11,512 nt of DNA from contig DASPKS010000156.1 of assembly GCA_035628035.1 (NCBI GenBank), positions 1-11,512 of the forward strand, written 5' to 3'. This stretch comes from DASPKS01 sp035628035. Its GTDB lineage: Bacteria > Bacteroidota > Rhodothermia > Rhodothermales > Rubricoccaceae. This document shows positions 5,127 through 11,124 of this stretch, in pieces (position 1 is the first letter of the stretch; every line of letters begins with the position of its first letter). The notes beneath the pieces were generated by a model. That model had not been told where the DNA came from, ran no database searches, and saw only the letters and a program-made list of their open reading frames with translations. Made by a program: the position numbers and the translations under genes.

Positions 5127-6758
5127 ATGCGCCGCTCGCTCCTCCTGCTTGCCGCCTTCGCCGCTGCCGCATCGGCCCAGACCCCGGAGCCTCTCCGCCC
5201 CGGCATCGCCGTCGAGCGCCTTGCGACGGTCCCCGAGGGCACCCTCCGCCTCGCGCGCGCCCCCTCGACCGGCGACCTCTACACGCTCACCGGCGGCGGC
5301 GATGTGTACCGTCTCCCGCCCCCTTTCTCAACGCCTGAGCTCGTCGCAACGGCGACCAACCACAGCCTCGACAACGCCGTGTGGGGACTGGAGGTGAGCG
5401 CCGACGGGACGCTCTACGTCGTGGGCAACGAGGTGACCGGCGTGCTCAACGTGGGCATGGTGATGCGGGGCACGCCGAACGGAACCGGGGGGTACACGTG
5501 GTCGAGGCTGATGCGGACGGAGCCGCACCCCGTCAACGGCCAGGGCGTGTTCGACCACTTCTTCAACGCCGTCCAGCTCAGCCCCGACGGCGCCTCGCTC
5601 TTCGTCAACAGCGGCTCGCGGACGGAGCATGGTGAACTGCAGGATGTGAACGGCCAGTACCCCGGCCTCCGCGAAGGCGCCCTCAACTCGGTGATCCTCC
5701 GCGTGCCGGCGAACGCGCAGGACCTCGTGCTGCCGAACGACCTCGGCGCCCTCGAGGCGGGCGGCTACCTCTTCGCCGACGGCTTCCGCAACACGTTCGA
5801 CCTCGCCCTCGACGGCGCCGGCCGCCTCTACGGCACCGAGAACTCCGGCGACCGCGACGACGGCGACGAGCTGAACCGTATCGTCGAAGACGGCCACTAT
5901 GGGTTCCCCTGGCGGATGGGCGACCACGACACGCCCCAGCAGTTCCCCGGCTACGACCCCGAGGCCGACCTCCTCCTCAACCACGAGGCGTGGAGCTACC
6001 AGAACGGCTTCTTCTACAACGACCCGACGTACCCCCCGCGCCCAGCCGGCGTCACCTTCATCGACCCCGTGCGCAACCTCGGCCCCGACGCTGACCACTA
6101 TCGTAGCGAGGCCGATGGCTCCATCCGCGACGGGAGCGACGATGGCATCCCTCAGGCCACGTTCACGCCGCACTGCTCGCCGCTCGGGCTCGCCTTCGAT
6201 AGGGCCGGCACCCTCCCAGCCCCCTACACCGGCGACGGCCTGATGCTCCGGTGGACGAGCGGCGCGCCGGGCCAGAGCGTCCTCTTCGAACCCTTCGGCG
6301 AAGAGGGCGAGGACCTCGTCCACCTCGACTTCCACGGCCCGGACACCGTGGCCGTCACGCGGCTCGTGCGCGGCTTCGCCGGCCCCATGGATGCCGTGCT
6401 GGTCGGCCAGACGCTGTACGTCATCGAGCTGGGCGGTACGCGCGGGCTGTGGGCCCTCACGTTCAGCGAGGTGGAGGCCACCGAGCTCCCGCCGTCGCCT
6501 GCCCTCGCGCTGCGCGCGGCCCCAAGCCCGTTCCGCAACCGCGCCACCGTCACGCTCACCGTGGAGGCGCCGCAGGTCGTCCGCATGGAGCTGGTGGATG
6601 CGCTCGGCCGACGCGTGGCGCTCCTGCACGACGGTGCGCTCGGCGTGGGTCCCCACGCCTTCACCGTCGACGGTGCGCGCCTCCCGGCGGGCGTCTACGC
6701 CGTGCGCGTGCAGGGGCCGGAAGGGACGACGAGCCGCCGCCTCGTGCGCGTGCGCTGA
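5127..6758 (+). CDS. Secreted glucose/sorbosone dehydrogenase-like beta-propeller with C-terminal sorting domain
   Basis: A 543-residue exported protein, probably a PQQ-dependent sugar or alcohol dehydrogenase of the glucose/sorbosone dehydrogenase family. Residues 1-17 are a Sec signal peptide (cleavage ASA|QT). The propeller occupies about 20-450. His143 in DHFFNAVQLSPDG aligns in register with the catalytic His of the family's HxGGxLxFGPDG motif. GFRNTFDLALD (219-229), with Arg221, matches the GxRNxxGLAxD motif, and GTENSGDRDDGDELN (236-250) matches the TExGxxxxDELN block. Residues 461-543 form a type A-like type IX secretion sorting domain: APSPFRNRATVTLTV, the VDALGRRVALL turn, LPAGVYAVRV, and an Arg-rich end RRLVRVR. 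This predicts export to the cell surface or medium. PQQ dependence and substrate are inferred. A promoter-like element lies 29 nt upstream. The start is supported by the signal peptide. Confidence 0.85.
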   Translation: MRRSLLLLAAFAAAASAQTPEPLRPGIAVERLATVPEGTLRLARAPSTGDLYTLTGGGDVYRLPPPFSTPELVATATNHSLDNAVWGLEVSADGTLYVVGNEVTGVLNVGMVMRGTPNGTGGYTWSRLMRTEPHPVNGQGVFDHFFNAVQLSPDGASLFVNSGSRTEHGELQDVNGQYPGLREGALNSVILRVPANAQDLVLPNDLGALEAGGYLFADGFRNTFDLALDGAGRLYGTENSGDRDDGDELNRIVEDGHYGFPWRMGDHDTPQQFPGYDPEADLLLNHEAWSYQNGFFYNDPTYPPRPAGVTFIDPVRNLGPDADHYRSEADGSIRDGSDDGIPQATFTPHCSPLGLAFDRAGTLPAPYTGDGLMLRWTSGAPGQSVLFEPFGEEGEDLVHLDFHGPDTVAVTRLVRGFAGPMDAVLVGQTLYVIELGGTRGLWALTFSEVEATELPPSPALALRAAPSPFRNRATVTLTVEAPQVVRMELVDALGRRVALLHDGALGVGPHAFTVDGARLPAGVYAVRVQGPEGTTSRRLVRVR

Positions 6759-6785
6759 GGGCCCGGCGCGAACCGGAGCGTAGCG

Positions 6786-6804
6786 GCGCGGGTTCACCCC
6801 GCGC
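6786..6804 (+). terminator. GC-rich hairpin between the propeller gene and nadE
   Basis: GCGCGGG (6786-6792) pairs perfectly with CCCGCGC (6798-6804) across a 5-nt loop. It lies 28 bp after the propeller gene stop and 17 bp before the nadE ATG. No T-run follows, so it is not a classic intrinsic terminator. It could attenuate transcription or lie in the nadE leader, where it would affect translation. A second possible pairing (GGAGCG 6775-6780 with CGCTCC 6802-6807) competes with it. Confidence 0.3.
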
Positions 6805-6821
6805 TCCTCGCCGCTCCTCCC

Positions 6822-8552
6822 ATGCGGATCGCGCTCTGCCAGATCAACCCCACCGTCGGCGACCTCGCCGGGAACGCCGGGAAGGTGCTGGCCTTCGCCC
6901 GCCGTGCCGCCGACGCGGGGGCCGACCTTGCCGTCTTCCCCGAGCTGTGCCTGACGGGCTACCCCCCGATGGACCTCCTCGACCGCCCCGCCTTCCTCGA
7001 CGACGTGGAAGCGGCGGCGGACCACCTCGCGGCGCAGCTCCCCCCGAGCCTCGGCGTGATCGCCGGGGCGCCCGCGCGGAACCCGGGCGGCGTCGGGAAG
7101 CGGCTCTACAACGCGGCGCTGCTCCTTGAGAACGGACGCGTCGTCACGTCGGTCTCGAAGACGCTCCTCCCCACCTACGACGTCTTCGACGAGTACCGCT
7201 ACTTCGAGCCGTGCCTGGAGCGAAAGCTCGTGTCGTTCCGCGGCGTGAAGCTCGGCCTCCACGTGTGCGAGGACCTCTGGAACAACGAGGACACGCCCCC
7301 CTACCACCTCTACGCCCACAACCCCATCGACGAGCTGGCCGCGCTCGGGGCCGAGCTGTTCGTCAACATCAGCGCGTCGCCGTTCGCCCTCGGGAAGCAG
7401 GCCGAGCGGACACGGATCGTCGCCGCCTCGTGCCGCGAGCACGGGCTCCCGTTCGTCTACGTCAACCAGGTCGGCGCCAACACCGAGCTCATCTTCGACG
7501 GCGACAGCCGCGTCCATGCTGCCGACGGGTCCATCGTGCTGCGCGCGCCGAGCTTCGAGGAGGCGCTGTGCGTGTGGGACCTCAATGAGTCGCCCGCCGA
7601 GGAGCCGCACGGCGACGCCGACGACGACGAGGCCGCCGCCATCCACGACGCGCTCGTCCTCGGCATCCGCGACTACGTAGAAAAAACGGGGCTGGGTGTG
7701 TTCAAGAAGGCATTGCTCGGGCTCTCCGGCGGGATCGACTCGGCCGTGACGGCCGCGCTCGCCGTCGCGGCGCTCGGCGCCGACCGCGTCGTCGGCGTCA
7801 CGATGCCGAGCAAGTATTCCTCGGGCGGGTCGGTGACGGATTCCGAGGCGCTCGCGCAAGCGCTCGGCATCGAGTTCCACAACGTGAGCATCCGCCCGGC
7901 GGTGGACGCTTTCTCCGAGATGCTCGCGCCGCTCTTCGCCGGGCTCCCGGAGGATGTGACGGAGGAGAACCTCCAGGCCCGCGCGCGCGGCGTCACGCTC
8001 ATGGCCATCTCCAACAAGTTCGGCCACCTCCTCCTCACCACCGGTAACAAGAGCGAGATGGCCGTCGGCTACGCCACGCTCTACGGCGACATGAACGGCG
8101 GCCTCGCCGTGCTCGCCGACGTGTTCAAGACGAAGGTGTACCGCGTGGCCGAGCACATCAACCGGCGGGCCGCGCACGAGATCATCCCGCGGAGCACGAT
8201 CACGAAGCCGCCGAGCGCCGAGCTGCGCCCGGGCCAGACTGACCAGGACTCCCTCCCGCCCTACGACGTGCTCGACGCCATCCTCGCGGGCTACGTCGAG
8301 GAGCACCGGAGCGCGGAGGACATCGCGCAGCGGACGGGCCACGACCGCGCGCTCGTCGAGAAGGTGATCCGGATGGTGGACCGCGCCGAGTTCAAGCGGC
8401 AGCAGGCGGCGCCGGCCCTCCGCGTCTCGCGGAAGGCGTTCGGGACCGGCCGCCGCCTCCCCATCGTGATGCGGACGACGCGTGTGGAGCCGGTGACGGG
8501 GCAGACGGAGGTGGTCGAGGAGGCCCCGGCTGCGTCGGCCCCCGAGAGCTGA
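6822..8552 (+). CDS. nadE: Glutamine-dependent NAD+ synthetase
   Basis: Catalyses the last step of NAD+ synthesis: ATP-dependent amidation of deamido-NAD+, with ammonia taken from glutamine and channelled between domains. The 576-residue protein has both expected domains. The N-terminal nitrilase-type glutaminase (about 1-260) carries the triad Glu41 (FPELCLTGYPP), Lys113 (VSKTLLPTYD) and Cys149 (HVCEDLW). The C-terminal synthetase (about 272-550) has the ATP P-loop SGGIDS (302-307), TTGNKSE (406-412), and the conserved end FGTGRRLPIVMR (540-551). About 20 residues rich in Glu, Ala and Val follow (from PVTGQTEVV), longer than the core needs. ATG 6822 gives the canonical MRIALCQINPTVGD. No Shine-Dalgarno and no clear TAnYWT element precede it, so it may be read through from the upstream gene or have a different promoter. 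ruvA follows after 56 bp. Confidence 0.96.
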   Translation: MRIALCQINPTVGDLAGNAGKVLAFARRAADAGADLAVFPELCLTGYPPMDLLDRPAFLDDVEAAADHLAAQLPPSLGVIAGAPARNPGGVGKRLYNAALLLENGRVVTSVSKTLLPTYDVFDEYRYFEPCLERKLVSFRGVKLGLHVCEDLWNNEDTPPYHLYAHNPIDELAALGAELFVNISASPFALGKQAERTRIVAASCREHGLPFVYVNQVGANTELIFDGDSRVHAADGSIVLRAPSFEEALCVWDLNESPAEEPHGDADDDEAAAIHDALVLGIRDYVEKTGLGVFKKALLGLSGGIDSAVTAALAVAALGADRVVGVTMPSKYSSGGSVTDSEALAQALGIEFHNVSIRPAVDAFSEMLAPLFAGLPEDVTEENLQARARGVTLMAISNKFGHLLLTTGNKSEMAVGYATLYGDMNGGLAVLADVFKTKVYRVAEHINRRAAHEIIPRSTITKPPSAELRPGQTDQDSLPPYDVLDAILAGYVEEHRSAEDIAQRTGHDRALVEKVIRMVDRAEFKRQQAAPALRVSRKAFGTGRRLPIVMRTTRVEPVTGQTEVVEEAPAASAPES

Positions 8553-8564
8553 CAGGCCCTGACA
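8549..8564 (+). repeat. CTGACA direct repeat overlapping the nadE stop
   Basis: CTGACA occurs at 8549-8554 and again at 8559-8564, a period of exactly 10 bp. The first copy contains the nadE TGA stop. The pair sits 11 bp before the TAGCTTG element of ruvA and could be a helix-phased regulator site or part of the promoter. Each copy is also 5/6 of a TTGACA -35 hexamer, but neither has the usual 17-bp spacing. Confidence 0.3.
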
Positions 8565-8575
8565 CCGCGCGGCCC

Positions 8576-8582
8576 TAGCTTG
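8576..8582 (+). promoter_or_regulatory. Putative -7 promoter element of ruvA
   Basis: TAGCTTG begins 33 nt before the TTG start at 8609. The same seven bases precede the response regulator gene at almost the same distance, which supports both a promoter role and the non-ATG start. Confidence 0.5.
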
Positions 8583-8608
8583 CCGGGTTCGCCAACCGCT
8601 TTTTCGCT

Positions 8609-9208
8609 TTGATCGCGTACGTCACCGGCACGCTCGCCGAGAAGCACCCCACCGAGGCCATCATCGAGGCGGCCGGCGTGGGGTACCGCCTGTTTATCCC
8701 CGCCTCGTCGTACGACAAGCTGCCCGACGTGGGGCGGCCGGCGCGGCTCTTCGCCACGTTCCTCGTCCGCGAGGACAGCCAGACGCTCTACGGGTTCGCC
8801 ACCGAGGGGGAGCGGACGCTCTTCGAGACGATGATCGCCGTCTCGGGCGTGGGCCCGAAGCTGGCCCTAGCCGCCCTCTCGGCGATGAACCCGGCCGAGC
8901 TGCGCGACGTCGTCGTGGCCGGCGACGCGGGCCTCCTCACGCGCATCCCCGGCGTGGGAAAGAAGACGGCCGAGCGGCTCATCGTGGAGCTGCGCGACCG
9001 CCTCGTCAAGCTCGATGGGCTCGACGCGCCGAGCCTCCTCGGGGGCGACGGCGCCGTCGCTCAGGCGCGCGCCGACGCCCGGTCCGCCCTCGAAGCGCTC
9101 GGGCTCAGCCGCGCCGAGGCGGAGCGCCGCCTGCGGCTGGTCCTCCGTGCGCACCCCGGTGTGCAGTCGGCTGAGGAGCTGATCCGCCTGTCTCTCCGGC
9201 AAGGGTAG
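8609..9208 (+). CDS. ruvA: Holliday junction DNA helicase subunit RuvA (TTG start)
   Basis: RuvA binds four-way DNA junctions and loads the RuvB motor for branch migration in recombination and repair. The 199-residue product has the family's usual length and order. The N-terminal OB-fold (1-63) begins MIAYVTGTL and ends with the conserved TLYGF. Two helix-hairpin-helix motifs follow: VSGVGPKLALAAL (78-90) and IPGVGKKTAERL (113-124). A flexible linker leads to the RuvB-binding domain III (about 150-199, ALEALGLSRAEAERRL). The start is TTG at 8609: it gives exactly the family N-terminus, and no ATG or GTG fits. Codons just upstream (CGC TTT TTC GCT) do not look like RuvA. ruvB and ruvC are not in the window. 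The gene lies between nadE and the response regulator, apparently with its own promoter. Confidence 0.96.
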   Translation: MIAYVTGTLAEKHPTEAIIEAAGVGYRLFIPASSYDKLPDVGRPARLFATFLVREDSQTLYGFATEGERTLFETMIAVSGVGPKLALAALSAMNPAELRDVVVAGDAGLLTRIPGVGKKTAERLIVELRDRLVKLDGLDAPSLLGGDGAVAQARADARSALEALGLSRAEAERRLRLVLRAHPGVQSAEELIRLSLRQG

Positions 9209-9242
9209 GACTCCACCGGCTCTTCGACGGGCGCCGGCCTCC

Positions 9243-9265
9243 GTTAACACTACCGTAACCGCGCC
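9243..9265 (+). promoter_or_regulatory. 11-bp direct repeat, pho-box-like, upstream of the two-component operon
   Basis: GTTAACACTACCGTAACC (9243-9260) is an AT-rich island in GC-rich DNA. TTAAC at 9244-9248 recurs as GTAAC at 9255-9259, exactly 11 bp on. OmpR/PhoB-family regulators typically bind tandem half-sites with 11-bp periodicity. It ends 4 bp before the TAGCTTG element at 9270, where a PhoB-type activator would replace -35 contacts. The same bases also contain an inverted repeat, GTTA and TAAC separated by 9 nt. Autoregulation by the gene at 9302 is an inference. Confidence 0.4.
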
Positions 9266-9269
9266 GGGA

Positions 9270-9276
9270 TAGCTTG
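9270..9276 (+). promoter_or_regulatory. Putative -7 promoter element of the response regulator gene
   Basis: TAGCTTG begins 32 nt before the ATG at 9302 and is identical to the element before ruvA. The 11-bp-periodic repeat sits immediately upstream. Confidence 0.5.
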
Positions 9277-9301
9277 GCGACGGTCCCTCCCACACCCCCC
9301 G

Positions 9302-10009
9302 ATGGCGCCTGACGCCCCCGATGCGACGGTCCTCCTCGTCGACGACGAGCCGGACCTCCTCGAACTCCTCGGCTACACGCTCGAGCGGGAGGGCTTCCGC
9401 GTCGTCTGCGCGCGCGACGGCGCTGAGGGCCTGCGGGCGGCGCACGAGGCCGGGCCCAACCTCATCGTCCTCGACATCATGATGCCGCATATGGACGGCG
9501 TGGAGCTGTGCCGGCGGCTGCGCGAGGACGGCGCGCTCCGCCGCACGCCCATCCTCATGCTCACCGCGCGGACGGAGGAACGCGACGAGATTGCCGGCCT
9601 TGACGCCGGCGCCGACGACTACCTCCCCAAGCCGATCTCGCCGAAGCTCTTCCTTACGCGGGTGCGGGCGCTCCTCCGGCGCGGCGCCCGGGAGGAGGCT
9701 ACTACCGCCGTCCTCCGGGTGCACGACCTGACCATTGACCGCGTGCGGTACGTCGTCGAGCGGGAGGACGCGGCGTTTCGGCTCCCCCGGAAGGAGTTCG
9801 AGCTGCTCTACTACTTCGCGGCGCACCCCGGCCGCGTGTTCTCCCGCGAGGAGCTGCTCGATGCTGTGTGGGGCACCGACGTGTACGTGGTGGACCGCAC
9901 GGTGGACGTGCACGTGCGGAAGATCCGCGAGAAGCTGGGGAGCGCCTACATCGAGACGGTGAAGGGGGTGGGCTACCGGCTCGCCGAGACGCTAGAAGCG
10001 GTGGCGTAG
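9302..10009 (+). CDS. OmpR/PhoB-family response regulator
   Basis: A 235-residue DNA-binding regulator activated by phosphorylation. The receiver domain (about 8-127) has the acidic pocket Asp14-Asp15, phospho-acceptor Asp58 in LIVLDIMMP, Thr88 (MLTAR) and Lys110 (YLPKPIS). The winged-helix effector domain (about 137-230) has FRLPRKEFELLYYFAAHPG, VFSREELLDAVWG, VVDRTVDVHVRKIREKLG and the final wing IETVKGVGYRL. The wing and recognition-helix wording is very close to PhoB-type regulators of Bacteroidota, so phosphate-starvation control is plausible, but other OmpR-family roles cannot be excluded. The kinase gene starts 11 nt after the stop, so the pair is an operon and probably cognate. ATG 9302 lies 32 nt from a TAGCTTG element, with no Shine-Dalgarno. 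Confidence 0.93.
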   Translation: MAPDAPDATVLLVDDEPDLLELLGYTLEREGFRVVCARDGAEGLRAAHEAGPNLIVLDIMMPHMDGVELCRRLREDGALRRTPILMLTARTEERDEIAGLDAGADDYLPKPISPKLFLTRVRALLRRGAREEATTAVLRVHDLTIDRVRYVVEREDAAFRLPRKEFELLYYFAAHPGRVFSREELLDAVWGTDVYVVDRTVDVHVRKIREKLGSAYIETVKGVGYRLAETLEAVA

Positions 10010-10020
10010 CTTGGCCGCCG

Positions 10021-11100
10021 ATGGCCGCGCCCGCCCCCCCCCTGAACCGCCTCGCCCTCCGGATCGCCGCCGCGGCGGCCATCGGCGCGGGCACCGCGGG
10101 GCTCGTGCTCCTGGTCCTCCCAGTTCCCCTGCCCGTGGGGGTCGTGCTGGCCTCGCTCGCGGCGGGCGGCACCGCGTACGCGGCGGCACAGCGGCGCGTG
10201 GGACGGCGGCTCGCCCTCGCCCAGGCGACGCTGGAGGAGGCACGCGAGCGCCGGTTCGCGGGCGTGGCCCGCCTCGACCGCGCCGGCGAGGGAGATGAGC
10301 TCGATGAGCTGATGGAGCAGGTCCGCCGCGCCGGGCGCGCGCTCCAGGAGGAGATCGAGCGGCTGGAGAAGCTGGAGCACTACCGCCGCGATTTCCTGGG
10401 CGACGTGAGCCACGAGCTGAAGACGCCCATCTTCGCCATCGCCGGCTTCGCCGAGTCGCTCCTCGATGGGGCCCTCGACGACGAGCGCGTCCGCCGCCGC
10501 TTCGTCGAGAAAATCCTCGACCACGCCCGCCGCCTCGACGCCCTCGCGCGCGACCTCGTCGAGCTCTCGCGGATCGAGTCGGGCGAGCTGGAGATGGTGG
10601 TGGCCCCGTTCGACCTCCGCGCGCTCGCGCGCGAGACCACCGAGGCCCTGGAGCCACTCGCCGCCGACCGCCGGATCACGCTCGACGTGCGGGTGCCGGC
10701 CGACCTCCCGCCGGCCCTCGGCGACCGCGAGCGGCTGCGCCAGGTCCTCGCCAACCTCGTCGAGAACGGGATCAAGTATTCCGAGCCGGAAGGGCACGTC
10801 CGCGTGGAGGCACACGCGCAACCTGACGGCGATGTGCGTGTGGCCGTCGTGGACGACGGGGTTGGGATCCCACCCGAGCACGTGGCGCGCATCACGGAGC
10901 GGTTCTATCGGGTGGACCGAAGCCGCTCGCGCGAGCAGGGCGGAACCGGCCTCGGCCTCGCCATCGTCAAGCACATCCTGGAAGCGCACGGGCAGCGGCT
11001 GCAGGTCGAGAGCCATCCTGGGCACGGCTCCACGTTCTCGTTCACGCTGGCCTCCGCGGCGGGCGGGGGGGAACCGGGGCGTGTCCGGCGTCGGTACTAG
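10021..11100 (+). CDS. PhoR-like membrane sensor histidine kinase
   Basis: Encodes 359 residues expected to phosphorylate the upstream response regulator. Two hydrophobic helices lie at about 10-32 and 36-56 with almost no loop between them, so there is no periplasmic sensor domain. A linker rich in Glu, Arg and Leu (about 57-120) is probably coiled coil or HAMP-like; no PAS domain is recognisable. The dimerisation/phosphoacceptor domain has His131 in FLGDVSHELKTPIFAI. The ATPase domain has N-box LANLVENGIKYS (Asn245, Asn249), G1 DDGVGIP (278-284), the F-box ITERFYRVDRSRS, and G2 GGTGLGLA (307-314). HELKTPIF is typical of Bacteroidota PhoR-like kinases. Codons 5-8 contain a run of nine C residues (10034-10042), a possible slippage point. 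A TAGCTTG at 10007, overlapping the regulator's stop, is only 14 nt upstream and may be chance. Confidence 0.93.
   Translation: MAAPAPPLNRLALRIAAAAAIGAGTAGLVLLVLPVPLPVGVVLASLAAGGTAYAAAQRRVGRRLALAQATLEEARERRFAGVARLDRAGEGDELDELMEQVRRAGRALQEEIERLEKLEHYRRDFLGDVSHELKTPIFAIAGFAESLLDGALDDERVRRRFVEKILDHARRLDALARDLVELSRIESGELEMVVAPFDLRALARETTEALEPLAADRRITLDVRVPADLPPALGDRERLRQVLANLVENGIKYSEPEGHVRVEAHAQPDGDVRVAVVDDGVGIPPEHVARITERFYRVDRSRSREQGGTGLGLAIVKHILEAHGQRLQVESHPGHGSTFSFTLASAAGGGEPGRVRRRY
11061..11079 (+). other. Potential G-quadruplex at the end of the kinase gene
   Basis: Four G-runs can be drawn as GGG-C-GGG-G-GGG-AACC-GGGG, satisfying the usual four-tract pattern with short loops. It lies on the coding strand 21 bp before the kinase stop and about 45 bp before the next gene. 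It may be only a Gly-rich codon run. Confidence 0.3.
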
Positions 11101-11101
11101 G
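11095..11101 (+). promoter_or_regulatory. Weak putative promoter element of the MarR-family gene
   Basis: TACTAGG begins 30 nt before the TTG at 11125 and overlaps the kinase stop codon. It matches TACTA of two other elements but lacks the final T, so it is the weakest of the set. Confidence 0.25.
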
Positions 11102-11124
11102 CCGCTTCACCCCCTCGCTCCCCG

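Noticed and set aside
5328..8342. An antisense frame open for about 1000 codons across the propeller gene and nadE
   Set aside because: It is the mirror of two well-supported genes; its product is rich in Glu, Arg, Val, Gly and His without domain motifs. Long antisense frames are expected in GC-rich coding DNA where stop codons are rare.
125..10009. A phosphate-starvation regulon joining the nucleotidase with the PhoB/PhoR-like pair
   Set aside because: They are about 8 kb apart with unrelated genes between, and no pho-box-like repeat was seen upstream of the nucleotidase.
10007..10013. TAGCTTG as an internal promoter for the kinase gene
   Set aside because: It is only 14 nt before the ATG, would give an almost leaderless message, and overlaps the regulator's stop codon; co-transcription explains the pair better.
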